Shown: positions 10,271 through 21,457 of the stretch, piece after piece
Position numbering within the stretch: the first letter of the stretch is position 1
How the letters are laid out: every line of letters begins with the position of its first letter
NCBI RefSeq assembly: GCF_030272615.1
Contig: NC_081411.1
Location: forward strand, 183,296,977 to 183,360,976
Direction of reading: 5' to 3'
Length of the DNA stretch: 64,000 nt
Origin: Cryptomeria japonica
Taxonomy: Eukaryota; Streptophyta; Pinopsida; Cupressales; Cupressaceae
Translations under genes and position numbers: made by a program
The notes under the pieces: generated by a model
Told to the model about the DNA's origin: nothing
Database searches by the model: none
The model's input: only the letters and a program-made list of their open reading frames with translations

Positions 10271-11724
10271 GAAGGCATTAGTGTCTAGAATGGATAACTC
10301 TGATGATTGGATCATTGATAGTGGTTGTTCACATCATATGACTAGTGATCAGAGAAAATTTCTTTCCTTGAAATAATTTGATGGTGGTGTTGTTAGATTT
10401 GGCAATGACTCACCCTGCATGGTTAAAGGTAAGGGAGTTATTTCTCTTAATGGGAAGAGCAGTGCAGATGATGTCTACTGGGTTGAAGTTCTAAAGCATA
10501 ATCTTTTGAGTGTGGCACAACTCAATGACAAAGGATACCCAATGGAGTTTAAAAATGATATATGCAAAATCTTTGACAACAATGGTGAATTGATTGCAAC
10601 CGGGAAGCAAACTAAAGGTAACTTGTTTCATCTTAATTCTAAAGTTAGCAATTGTTTTATTGCAAAAATAGATGATAGCTAGCTTTGGCATAGGAGATTT
10701 TGTCATATAAACTTTGATAACATTGTTAAAGTGAGTAAGTCTAAGATAGTGAGAGGTTTGCCTCAATTAGACAAATCGATTAATGCTCTTTGCAAACAAT
10801 GTTAGTTAGGAAAGATGACTTCTTAAACTTTCAAAAGAAAATCCTTCTTAGAGGAGCACTTGATGGATTTGGTTCATATAGATCTTTGTGGACCAATAAG
10901 AACAAAAAGCATTCAAGGTGACATATATTTCATGATTCTCACTGATGATTTCTCAAGGATGATGTGGGTCACATTCTTGAAAGACAAGACTAAAGCTTTT
11001 GGCAAGTTCAAGGCATTCAGGGTCTTAGCTGAAAAAGAGAGAGGTAAAAAGATAAAATGTCTGAGGACAGATCAATGCGGTGAATTTACTTCTGAGGAAT
11101 TCACTAGGTACTGTGAAGAGAATGGTATCAAGCAGAAGATTTATGCACCAAGAACACCACAACAGAATGGCATCACAGAAAGAAACAACTAGTCAATTTT
11201 TGAAGCTGCTAGGACAATGTTGATACAAGGAGGTGTAGCGAAAACCTTTTCAAGAGAATCTATGAGCACAATTGTCTACACAATGAACCGGGTTCCGATA
11301 AAGAGAGGTAAGGAAAAGACTCCTTATGAATATTGGTATGGAAGATCACCTGATGTTAGCTATTTTAAGATATTTGGAAGAAAATGTTTTATTAAGAGAG
11401 ATGATTACATTAGAAAATTTGAGGCTAAGAGTGATGAAGGTACATTTCTTGGCTATTCCACCAAGAGTAAGGCCTACGAATGTTTTAACAACCAGACACA
11501 GAGAATTGTTGAGAGTGTTGATGTTCGAGTGGATGAATTTCCTGAAGTCTTAGAAGGAACCAGTTCAAAGAAAAAGGATGAAGATCCTTGTATTTTGTTT
11601 TTGGAACCAGAAACTGTGAAATCTGAAATTGCCAAAGCAAATTCTGATGCACTTGTCCAACCGGAACAAATAAATTCAAAAGAAGATGATGACAACAAAG
11701 AAGTTGAACCTGAAGATTTGATCA
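10271..11724 (+). pseudogene. Copia-1 protease and integrase, decayed
   Basis: The protease motif WIIDSGCSHHMTS (about 10307-10345) has the intact Asp-Ser-Gly of copia proteases. After stops at about 10375 and 10679 the GAG-pre-integrase domain (LWHRRFCHINFDN) follows, then the integrase core (10860-11190). Candidate DDE residues are all present: D in LVHIDLCGP, D in LRTDQCGEF (usually SDNGGEF) and E in PQQNGITERNN. A TAG follows ERNN. The C-terminal part runs 11217-11724 and ends in an acidic linker before a frameshift. Confidence 0.84.
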
Positions 11725-13372
11725 TGTTATTCCTAGATATGTGAGACTGAATCACAATCCTGAGCATATTATTGGAGATAAGGATGCTAGAGTACTAACC
11801 AGAAGAAGAATTGGAGAGAATTCTTACATGATCTCCACCATTGAACCAATAACTGCTAAGGAGGCATTTGGTGATGATCATTGGGTTAAAGATATGGAGG
11901 AGGAATGGATCGAATTGAGAAGAAAAAAACTTGGACCCTAGTACCCCCGACTGGTAAATAAGAATGTTATAGGTACTAAATGGGTATACAGGAACAAGTT
12001 GAATGAAGATGGTGTTGTAGCTCACAACAAGGCAAGATTAGTCTGCAAGGGTTATGCACAAGAAGAAGGAGAAGATTATGGTGAAACTTTTGCACCAATA
12101 GCAAGACTGGAAGGTGTCAAAACTTTGCTTGCATTTGCAGCCCATAAGAAATTCAAGGTATATCAGATGGATATTAAGTTTGCATTTTTTAATGGGATAT
12201 TGGAAGAAGTATACATAGAGCAACTAGATGGTTATGCTTTGACTGATGAGAAAGACATGGTATGCAGATTGCATAAGGCTTTATATGGATTAAAGAAGGC
12301 ACCTAGAGCATGGTATGAAAGGCTTCATACACATCTAATGAAGATAGGATTTCTGAGAACCTGTGATGATAGTAATATATCAAGTTTGAAGGAGATGAAA
12401 TACTGGTCAGTGAGTATTTGTTGTTGATATTATACTTGGAGGTAATGATGCCATGAGCAACGGTTTTGCAAATAAAATGAAAAATGAGTTTGAAATGTCT
12501 TTAGTAGGGGAAATAAAAAAATTCATAGGCTTATAGATACAGCAAATGAAGAATGGTATTTGCATTGCACAGTCTAAGTATGTGAAAGAGGTTTTGAAGA
12601 CTTTTGGCATGAGTGATTGTAAACTAGTTGGGACACCAATGGTTACAGGTTGTAAGTTGTCCAAGGAAGATGAATCTAAGTTTGTTGATGAGAAGGAATA
12701 TAGGTCAATGATTGGAAAATTGCACTATGTTGTTCACAATAGACCAGACATAGCCCATGCAGTTGGCATAGTTGCTAGATTCCAGAAGAATCATAAGGAA
12801 ACACACCTGATAGAAACTAAGAGAATCTTTAGATACCTAAAAGGTACTGTTGACTATGGATTATGATATCCATATGGAGGAAACCTTGATTTGAAGGCAT
12901 ATACAGATGTTGATTGGGCAGGAAATATTGATGACCGGAAAAGCACAACCAGTGGAGCATTTTTTCTTGGAGGAAGGCTTGTTTCATGGAGTAGTAAAAA
13001 GAAAAGTTGTACTTCAGAATCTACTGCTGAAGCTGAGTATGTTGCAGCTTATATAAATTGCACACAGGCTATTTGGATGAGGTACATTTTGGAAGGTCTT
13101 AAGAAGATGAAGATTTCAGAACGTATAAAGATTTTATGTGATAATACAAGTGCCATAATATTTCCAAGATTCCTGTTTTGCATGCATGAACCAAGCACAT
13201 TGAATTGAAGTATCATTTCTTGAGGGAAAAAGTTCACAGTAAAGATGTTATCCTAGAGCATCTTTCTACCAAGGAGCAGCTTCTAGATATTTTAACCAAA
13301 CCTTTGCCTAAGACTACTTTTGAGTATCTTAGAAGTCAGTTAGGGGTTGTCCCTCTTCATGAAGTTAGTTGA
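11725..13372 (+). pseudogene. Copia-1 reverse transcriptase and RNase H, decayed
   Basis: RT is readable from about 11741 (NVIGTKWVYRNKLNEDG, ARLVCKGYAQEEGEDY, LYGLKKAPRAWYE). At about 12415-12435, where the YVDD catalytic loop should be, several bases are missing and the frame changes, leaving only a Val-Val-Asp remnant, so RT cannot be active. RNase H follows: TDVDWAGNIDDRKSTTSG and SSKKKSCTSESTAEAEY have the family's catalytic D and E. A shift near 13157 leads to the usual C-terminus (KHIELKYHF, ILTKPLP) and the stop at 13370-13372. Confidence 0.85.
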
Positions 13373-13692
13373 GCATGATGTTGATTGCATCAATCCCTAA
13401 ATTATGTGCAAAATTTTCCATAGGTTGATGTAGAAGTGGATGTATTCTACAGGGGGAGCATCAAGTTGCAGTATGTTGTTGATGCACATTGACAATTTGG
13501 CATTACATGTTTTACTTTCAATTTGGCATTGTTGTCAAAGGGGGAGAAGAATTATGTGATTATGAGAAGAAAAACCAATGACAGGCTAAAGATAGAGAGA
13601 GCATGTGAATACTTGGTAATGTAAACTAGGATTCCTATTCACAATCACAACAAGTAGTCAACGGTGTTGGTATTTGTATTGCCATCAATGCC

Positions 13693-13704
13693 AAAGGGGG
13701 AGAT
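13693..13704 (+). other. Copia-1 polypurine tract
   Basis: AAAGGGGGAGAT lies directly against the 3' LTR start, as expected for the plus-strand primer. A similar AAAGGGGGAGAAG occurs about 150 bp upstream (13539-13551) and an AGGGGGAG at about 13451, as possible second or third tracts. The stretch 13373-13692 is otherwise non-coding. Confidence 0.75.
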
Positions 13705-14034
13705 TATTGGCATTTGCATGAAAATTGAATTAATGATATGTTATGTTGTCATTGATTTCAATTGAACTGGTAATGATATTGTTGATATTAATGATATTAT
13801 TGTTATTGTTGATATTGTCTTGTAGACCGGTATGTAAGTTTGTGAGTTGAACCAGTAACCAGAGGATAAGGTTAAAACCCTTTCTATGTTATGTAACTGG
13901 TAAACCCTCAATTTTTTTTGCTAAACCCTAACTGATTAAGGTTGTTGAATTGGTTATGGGTAAGTGCACCAAGATGGTGAACAAAAAGGGGGGTATAAGT
14001 GGCCACTTTTTTTTTTTTTTTTTGAAAATAGATA

Positions 14035-14815
14035 AACCTAAACTTCAAAGAGATATTTGAAGGTCATGCACTCAAAACTACGAGTTGAGAAAACAATAAG
14101 AATTGTAGTACTCTGAATCTAGTTTCTAAACTACTAAAGTTTTTTAAAATTGGATAAGATTAAGAGGGTCAAACCTCTCTCGCATGAAAAATTGTTCCTG
14201 ATTTTTTCTGAAAAATATAACATAGCTATTTTCGTGCACTGCATAAAATATATAATTAGATTTAGTATTTTGCAAAACCCTTTGGTAGGATGATATGCAA
14301 GATTGAGATCTAGAAGTTGTGTATTTTTTTATAATTTTTCATTGAGTATTTTTTTTTTAATGATTTTTTGAAGTGACCGCATCCTAAAAATTTGGTACCT
14401 GTTCGTGCGCTGGGCATAACTTGCATCAAAATAATCGAAAATGAATTTATTTTTTTTCAAATTGTATAGAATATAGTGTGGAAAAATAATATGTAATTTA
14501 TTTTGAATTTGGTCAAGTATATCAAAATTTATCAAAAAAATGGTAGATGTATGTCTGTGAGGACTATCAAGGCATTGGTAAACAAAATTAAAGTTTACTA
14601 TGCTAATGTTGTCTAAAAATAGAAAAATTTATATGGTCAGAAAGATGAGAAGACATGTGAGATTATGGTGGTAATTTTAGAGATACCCACTTGATCATTT
14701 GTAAACCTGATGATGATGAAGTCGATAAATCATGTTGGAAGATGAAAAAATGTGTAAAGGGATAGAAATGGAGGGAAAATGGGCTTCCTTGTCTTAGGGT
14801 CATTTTCCAACCCTC
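14035..14815. other. AT-rich interior of the TIR element, left side
   Basis: Non-coding AT-rich DNA with homopolymer runs. Its first 120 bases resemble 50720-50850, so it is family sequence rather than chance. No gene is seen. Confidence 0.5.
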
Positions 14816-14869
14816 TTACCAAGCCAAAACCCACTCGGGTTTTGAAAAACAAAAAGTACCATTCATAGT

Positions 14870-15085
14870 TCTACATAACCCGTACGGGTTATGTAGAACT
14901 AAAACCATCATTTTGAATTTCCCAAAACCCGTACGGGTTATGAAAAACCAAAAATATGGTTTTTCATAACCCGTACTAGTTATGAAAAACCAAAATTATG
15001 GTTTTTCATAACCCATACTGGTTATGAAAAATATCATTTTGAGTTTCACAAAACCCGTACAGGTTATGAAAAACCATTATTTTGA
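14870..15085. repeat. Left foldback array of the TIR element
   Basis: About five short near-palindromes are built on CATAACCCGTACGGGTTATG and variants such as CCGTACTAGT and CCATACTGGT. They are spaced 45-65 bp apart and separated by AAAACCAAAAATATGG-like spacers. Each arm reads as an inverted repeat and could fold as a hairpin. Confidence 0.75.
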
Positions 15086-15184
15086 TTTTAACAAAATACA
15101 TATATAATATGTGTTTATGTATGTATATATGCATATCTATAGTTATATATATACATATATTTATATAGATATATGTATATATGT

Positions 15185-15361
15185 TTGTATGCATGCATGT
15201 CTCTCTTCTTTTCCTCTCTCTCATCTTCCTTCCCCCATCACCGTCTCTATCTATTCTGAGCCCTAATTATCCTTCTTGAGTTCTATCTCATCTCTCTCCC
15301 CCTCGCACTTCTCTCTCTGCCAAGTCTCTCACCCTCTTCTCCTTCTCGGTCTCTCTCTACC

Positions 15362-15401
<40 letters not shown>

Positions 15402-15512
15402 CCTATTCTATTATCACCCTCTCCCCTTCTCTCTTTCTCTCCCCTACCTCTCCCTCTCCCCTCCCTCTCCCTCCCCCTCTCATTATCTTATCCTATTCTC
15501 TCTCCTCCCCCT

Positions 15513-15572
<60 letters not shown>

Positions 15573-15955
15573 ATCCTATTCTCCCCATCTCCACCCTCTC
15601 TCTCTCTCTTCCTCTCCCTATCCCTCTCTCCCAATCTCCTCTCTCTCTCCCCGTCTCTCTCCCTCCCCCTCTCCTTATCATATTCTCTCCCTCTCTTCTT
15701 ATTCCCTATTATCTATCTTACCCCCTCTCCCCCTACTCTCTCTCTAACTGCCTTTCTCACCCCGTCTCGTTATCCTATTCTCTCCCTCTCTTCCTATCCT
15801 CTTATTTCTCTCTATCTCAATCCTATTCTCACCCTCTCTCCCTTCTCTTTCTTTCCCTATCTCTCTCACTCTCTTCCTATCCCCTTCTCTCTCTATCTCT
15901 AACACTCTCTCCCTCCCCCTCTCCTTATCCTATTCTATCCCTCTCTTCTTACCCC

Positions 15956-16010
<55 letters not shown>

Positions 16011-16173
16011 CCTATTCTCACCCTCTCTCCCTTCTCTTTCTTTCCCTATCTCTCTCCCTCTCTTCCTATCCCCTTCTCTCTTTGTCTCTAACTCTCTCTC
16101 CCTCCCCCTCTCCTAATCCTATTCTATCCCAATCTTCCTACCCCCTACTCTCTCTCTCTAACTCTTCCTATCC

Positions 16174-16214
<41 letters not shown>

Positions 16215-17117
16215 ACTCTCTCCCTACCCCTCTCCTTATACTATTCTATCCCTATCTTCCTACCCCCCTACTATCTCTCTCTCTCTCCCTCCTCCTCTCC
16301 CTACTCTCTCTCTCTCCCTCTCTCTCCCTCCTCCTCCTCCTCCTCTCTCTCTCTCTCTCTCTCTCTCCCCCCTCTCTCTCTCTCCCCCTCTCTTAATCCT
16401 ATTATCACCCTCTCCCTTTTCTTTCTTTCCCTATCTCTCTCCCTCTCTTCCTATACCCCTCTCTCTTTGTCTCTAACTCTCTCCCCCCTCCTCCCCCCTC
16501 TCTCTCTCTCCCTTCTCTTTCTTTCCCTATCTCTCTCCCTCTCTTCCTATCCCCTTCTCTCTTTGTCTCTAACTCCCTCTCCCTCCCCCTCTCCTNNNNN
16601 NNNNNNNNNNNNNNNNNNNNNNNNNNNNNNNNNNNNNNNNNNNNNNNNNNNNNNNNNNNNNNNNNNNNNNNNNNNNNNNNNNNNNNNNNNNNNNNNNNNN
16701 NNNNNNNNNNNNNNNNNNNNNNNNNNNNNNNNNNNNNNNNNNNNNNNNNNNNNNNNNNNNNNNNNNNNNNNNNNNNNNNNNNNNNNNNNNNNNNNNNNNN
16801 NNNNNNNNNNNNNNNNNNNNNNNNNNNNNNNNNNNNNNNNNNNNNNNNNNNNNNNNNNNNNNNNNNNNNNNNNNNNNNNNNNNNNNNNNNNNNNNNNNNN
16901 NNNNNNNNNNNNNNNNNNNNNNNNNNNNNNNNNNNNNNNNNNNNNNNNNNNNNNNNNNNNNNNNNNNNNNNNNNNNNNNNNNNNNNNNNNNNNNNNNNNN
17001 NNNNNNNNNNNNNNNNNNNNNNNNNNNNNNNNNNNNNNNNNNNNNNNNNNNNNNNNNNNNNNNNNNNNNNNNNNNNNNNNNNNNNNNNNNNNNNNTCCCT
17101 CTCTTAATCATGTCATC

Positions 17118-17160
<43 letters not shown>
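15185..17160. repeat. Long CT-rich microsatellite and minisatellite
   Basis: Nearly 2 kb of pyrimidine-rich sequence: pure (CT)n runs mixed with CTCCCTCCCC and TCTTATCCTATTCTC words that recur as degenerate longer repeats. Long Ser/Leu/Pro ORFs here are low-complexity artefacts. The tract holds an assembly gap. Confidence 0.9.
16596..17095. other. Assembly gap of exactly 500 N
   Basis: A run of 500 N inside the CT tract. The round length suggests a placeholder of unknown true size. Confidence 0.98.
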
Positions 17161-17161
<1 letters not shown>

Positions 17162-17179
17162 CTTCCTATTTGGTTCCCA

Positions 17180-17560
17180 GTTTTATATAACTCGTACGAG
17201 TTATGCCAAACTAAGACAAAAACTTATAGTTTTGAATAACCCATGGGTTTCTAAAAAGTATAATGTTCCTCAAAACCCTTAAAGGGTTTTGAGGAACTTT
17301 TCATTTTTTATTATAAAATATAATGTTCCTCAAAACCAGTATGGGTTTTGAGGAACTTTTGATTTTTTTTATAAAAAAATAATGTTCCTCAAAACCATTA
17401 CGGGTTTTGAGGAACTTTTGATTTTTTAGTATAAAATATAATCTTCCTCAAAACCCATATGGGTTTTGAGGAATTTTTGATTTTTTATTATAAAATGTAA
17501 TTTTCCTCAAAACCCATATGGGTTTTGAGGAACTTTTTGTTTTTTAATTGTTTTTGGCTA
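17180..17560. repeat. Right foldback array of the TIR element
   Basis: Five near-identical units about 62 bp apart carry TTCCTCAAAACC, a variable centre of 4-8 bases and GGTTTTGAGGAA, a perfect inverted repeat. They are separated by TTTTTATTATAAAATATAAT-like spacers. Centres differ between units while the arms stay paired, for example CTTAAAG, AGTATG, ATTACG and CATATG. Confidence 0.85.
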
Positions 17561-18856
17561 GGCTTAGTGTTACCAAGCATAGCGCATTTTTGAATTTCCA
17601 GAACACGCACAAGTTATGAGAAATTCCATTTTTTTTTTTGCATGTGGCCACTTTTCTGTTCACCATCTTGGTGCACTTACCCTTATGTTGGTTTATGATC
17701 TGATGTTGAGCAGTAATGATGGTGACACGTAAGGTCATTGTATGAAGACAAGTTCAAATGATTTAGAGCATTCGTTTTTTGGTCTAGGGAATGAGCAAAG
17801 TGTATTGCATCTAATGCAAAGTGCATGATGAGTTACTGAGCTCGATGAAGCAGTAATCAAGGAGTGGTCGAGGTTTTCTTGATTGATGTGTAGGATTTCT
17901 ATGAAATCCAATGGTCATGCTTGTACCAACTTGTTTGTAATCTCGATGAGAAGATTAGATCTTTGTTATGTTACCGACCTAATTGATTTGTATTTAAGGT
18001 CAATGAAGTTGTTTTATTTTAGTGTTGGCAAGAGTTGGCTGAAATCAGTTGAGTGTGTGGTTGCCTAACCGAAGAATGAGTCTGTAGTTTGAGTAAAGGC
18101 ATATAGAAGCTTAAATGGATCTAATCAAGTAATTGTAGTGCTATTTAGACAGATCAAGAAACTCCTATTGTTTTCTAACAATCATAGCAGATTTGAAATC
18201 CCCTAACCAGGTAAGCTCCAACAATCTTGGTTACTTATTAAATCCTCTAGCAAGGTGGTCCATTAGATTGGATTCTCAAATCCTCTACTGAGGTTACTCC
18301 TTATAGGGTATTTACTTCTAACAAGGAATTTGTAGTCAATCCCTTAACTGGGTGATTCCTAACAGGATTAGTTCTTAACAGGACTTTTTGTAAAAGCTTT
18401 AACAGGTTTGGCTCCCAACAGGGCAAACTTCAAAAGAGTTCAAATATATTCTTGTGAGTCCCATCTGACCGTGGTTTTTACCTATTTGGGTTTTTCACGT
18501 ATAAATACTTGTGTCAAGTGGTGAATTTTTTTTGTGGTTATGATCTTGTTGTTGATTTGATTTAACTATTTCTGATAAGGCAGGAAATCATAAGCATTAA
18601 GAAATGAAGTATGTTGACATATGATAAAGCATTTGGATGTTTACTAGTTTGATGTTGTTTACTATTAAGTTGTTGTAATAGTCAACCAGTATTCTTATGA
18701 GTATTGATTTTGACAGTGGTATTTCATTGATTAAGTTTACTTTGAGTGGTTTAGTTTGAGTTTGGGAAAGTTTCTATCATTTTTTCTATTTACTGATTCA
18801 CCCCCTGCCCCCCTCTCAGTAATCTATCAGATACTTATTTTTTCATCATACCATCA

Positions 18857-20004
18857 GACTTCATAAACAAGTTTGTGGTAGTATACTTAGATGATATTTT
18901 GGTATTCAACAAGACAAAGGAAGACCATTTGGAACACTTGGATAAGGTGTTGAGAAGGTTGGATGAAGAAAAAATGATGATCAATCTCAAGAAGTATGAA
19001 TGGATGGAAGAAGAGTTGGTATATTTGGGGTTTGTGATTTCACAAGGAACTTTGAAGATAGATCTGCAAAAAGTAGAGTCCATACTCAACTAGCCAACAC
19101 CTAAATTAGTTGGGGAAGTTAGAAGTTTCCATGGTTTAGAAAGCTTCTACCACAAGTTCATCAATAATTTCAGTCATATTGTGGCATCGATGATAGACAC
19201 CATCAAAGGAGAGAAGAGGAGAAAATTCCAAATGACCAAGGAGGTTGATCAGAGTTTTGAGTGCCTCAAAACAAGGGTAGCACATCAACCTATCCTTACT
19301 TTACCAGATTTTAATAAGGTATTTACAATAGAGTGTGATGTTAGTGGCTATGCCATAGGGGCAATGTTTAGTCAAGAGGGGAATCCAATAGCCTTCTTTA
19401 GTGAGAAATTGAATGAAGCCAAAAATAAATATTCATCCTATGATTTGGAGTTGTATGCCATGGTGCAAGCACTGAAAAAATGGAGACACTACCTACTACC
19501 CAAGGAGTTTGTGGTATACACAGATAACCATGCTTTGAGTTTCCTAAACAGTCAAGAGAAGTTGAGTCATCGGCACATTAAGTGGGTAGAGTAATTTCAA
19601 TACTATACTTTTACCATAAAGCACAAGAAAGGGCAGGCTAACAAGGTAATTGGTGCTTTGAGTACGAGGACAATGATGATACAAGAGGTGCAATTTCAAA
19701 GTGTAGGAATTGATTCCTTAAGAGGTATGTAACAGAATGAAGCAGACTTTCATGAAGTGTTTCTTGTTTGTGAGTAGTCACAAGGTGATTTTCACAATGA
19801 GTATGAAGATTATGTAGTACAAGGTGGTCTTTTGTTTAAGGGAGCTTAGTTATGTGTCCCAAAGTGTTCTATGAGGGAAAGTTTGATTAGAGAGAAGCAT
19901 AGTGGTAGCCTTGGAGGACATTTTGGATGTGACAAGACATTGGATTAGGTCAAAAGGCTACTAGCGTAAGATTCACCTATATGTGAAGAAGTTTGTGGAG
20001 GGCT
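18857..20004 (+). pseudogene. Gypsy-1 RT C-terminus, RNase H and integrase N-terminus
   Basis: RT resumes after the copia-1 TSD with [11 protein letters not shown], so the YLDD catalytic loop is intact (about 18871-18902). A TAG follows at about 19092, at the Trp of the conserved NWPTP motif. RNase H (19181-19594) shows IECDVSGYAIGAM, DLELYAMVQALKKWRHYL and VYTDNHAL, with catalytic Asp residues present. After a TAA the RNase H tail and the integrase HHCC region follow ([10 protein letters not shown]) with several stops. The segment ends at 20004 where a copia LTR inserted. Confidence 0.85.
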
Positions 20005-21193
20005 TGTTGGCAATATGAAGAAATTGTTTATGTGTTGCATTGATATTTTGTCATTGATGTCAACACTAGTTGTTATAGTTTTTTACCGACTTCCGGTAGA
20101 AGGATTGGACTGGGAAGGTTATCAGGTAATTGTCACTGGTATGATATGGATGATGGAATAATTTTGTATGGATGGGTCCTATGCTTCTAAAGTATGTTTC
20201 AGTCAGTTGGTATTGACTTGATGATCGAATGTTATCTTATGTTCTAGTAATCCTGCTTTATAAGTCTAGTTAGGGTTTTACCAGTAGACCTTTATTGAAG
20301 ATCTTTGATGTAATGCATAAGTGGTGTTGGTGCAGCTTCTAAAATAGATTCAGGATGATGATGGTGATTGTGTTTGTGCCTCGACTAATTGGTGTCATTG
20401 CTTTGGCATGTGTGAGTCTAATTTAGGTCTGGTGCTATCTAGGTATGGACCGATTTTCATGTAATGTGCTGGTGGATCCTCTGATGTGCTTTTGAGATGT
20501 TTTATTGATTGGATGATGTTTGTTTGGCCTTAGACCGACATGTTTTATGATTTTATTTCAGAATTATGTAATGGATCTATTGATTTATCATTTGGGTGGC
20601 CAACCTAATTGGTTAGGTCCCAGGTTGGTATAAATATATGTAAGATCTCATTGTAGATTATGGGCAAGGAGCGAATAATGTAATAATAATTTGTGCAAAG
20701 GATTTTGTCGATCATAGGTGATCGATTTGGGTTTATGTAAGAGGTTTTAGACCTCTATTATTGAGCTTAACCGGAACTGTAATTTGGCATGTTTGATGCT
20801 ATCACGGATAGTTCTTCTTTCTGGATTGTTGTCCAAATATTTTGAGGTGGTTGGCCTCTTCTGTAGTCAGTGAGACTCCATTGTGATGAACAGTGTGCTC
20901 TAGGTAGTGTGCCCTCTTGCATGTGCAGGCCCCTGTTGTAATCATATACTTTCTATAGAAGTATCATCTGACTGTGGGTAGGGTTTGCCACCATGGTTTT
21001 TCCCTTTACCAGGTTTTCCATGTACAAATCATGGCGTTATGTGTTATGGTTGCATGGTATTGATTCTCTATTTTTCAATTATGCTTTAATGCTTTATCAG
21101 TTATTCCGATAAAAGGTTTTGAGTGCTTTAATTCACATAATCTGTTAACAACTTATTCACCCCCCTCTCAATTGTTCACCAGTTATTCTAACA
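20005..21193 (+). mobile_element. Solo copia LTR inserted in gypsy-1 integrase
   Basis: 1189 bp from TGTTGGCAATATG to TTCTAACA, flanked by GGGCT (20000-20004) and GGGTT (21194-21198), a 4-of-5 TSD. It is the same family as the copia-2 LTR (21458-23455): both share GTGTTGCATTGAT, TTTTGTCATTGATGTCAACA and the C-rich CACCCCCCTCTC block near the end. No internal domain is attached, so it is a solo LTR. Confidence 0.85.
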
Positions 21194-21457
21194 GGGTTGT
21201 GGTATATGTCAGAGGGAAAAGGGGTCAAATTCTAATGCAAGATTGTATCAACCTCTACCCATACCCATTAGACCATGGGAAGCCATCAGTATGGATTTTT
21301 TTTGGGGTCTACCAAGGACCACAAGGGGGTATGACAGTGTGTATGTATTTGTGGACAGTTTTAGCAAGATGGCTCACTTCATTGCATGCAAAACAACCAA
21401 TGATGCCTCCCACATTGAAAACTTATTCTTTAAGGAGATTGTAAGGATCCACGGATT
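21194..21457 (+). pseudogene. Gypsy-1 integrase core fragment
   Basis: Gypsy-1 resumes with the second zinc-site half and the start of the integrase core ([20 protein letters not shown], then [20 protein letters not shown]). It contains the first catalytic Asp (SMDF). It ends at GGATT (21453-21457), where copia-2 begins. The remaining integrase and gypsy-1 3' LTR are not seen anywhere in the window. Confidence 0.85.

Larger units (their letters stand above)
13958..17682. mobile_element. Non-autonomous TIR DNA element inside the copia-1 LTR
   Basis: Terminal inverted repeats of 26 bp start GGGTAAGTGCACC (13958-13983 and, inverted, 17657-17682). A looser match continues to a shared AGTGGCCAC. 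The host LTR resumes without a gap. The TSD is TTAT (13954-13957 and 17683-17686), or TTA or TTATG depending on where the terminus is drawn. No transposase is visible. The 3.7-kb interior is AT-rich DNA, two foldback arrays and a long CT tract with a 500-N gap. GGG ends and a TTA-type target would suit PIF/Harbinger, but without a transposase this is a hypothesis. A second family member ends at 50666. Confidence 0.85.
7776..18856 (+). mobile_element. Copia-1: Ty1/copia LTR retrotransposon inserted in gypsy-1
   Basis: This is a full-length but inactive copia element, with 5' LTR, initiator-Met PBS, gag, protease, integrase, RT, RNase H, polypurine tract and 3' LTR in the standard Ty1/copia order (integrase before RT). 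The perfect 5-bp TSD GACTT flanks it (7771-7775 and 18857-18861). The LTR termini should read TGTTGGCA...CATCA; the first bases have mutated to TC (5' copy) and TA (3' copy). The element measures 11.1 kb, of which 3.7 kb is a later TIR insertion in its 3' LTR, so the original was about 7.35 kb. Confidence 0.92.
13705..18856 (+). repeat. Copia-1 3' LTR, split by a TIR element
   Basis: The LTR starts TATTGGCATTTGC at 13705 and ends CCATCA at 18856. Its 5' part (13705-13957) and 3' part (17687-18856) align in order with the 5' LTR at 7776-9195. Many substitutions separate the two LTRs, so copia-1 is not recent. Confidence 0.9.

Noticed and set aside
15276-17282. Long Ser/Leu/Pro open frames
   Set aside because: They come from CT repeats and span the N gap; no protein-like composition.
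17180-17560. CRISPR-like regular repeats
   Set aside because: The repeats are palindromic with short loops, the spacers are uniform AT-rich DNA, and the context is a plant transposon.
20005-21193. A complete copia element at this position
   Set aside because: Only one LTR is present between the two TSD copies; there are no internal domains.
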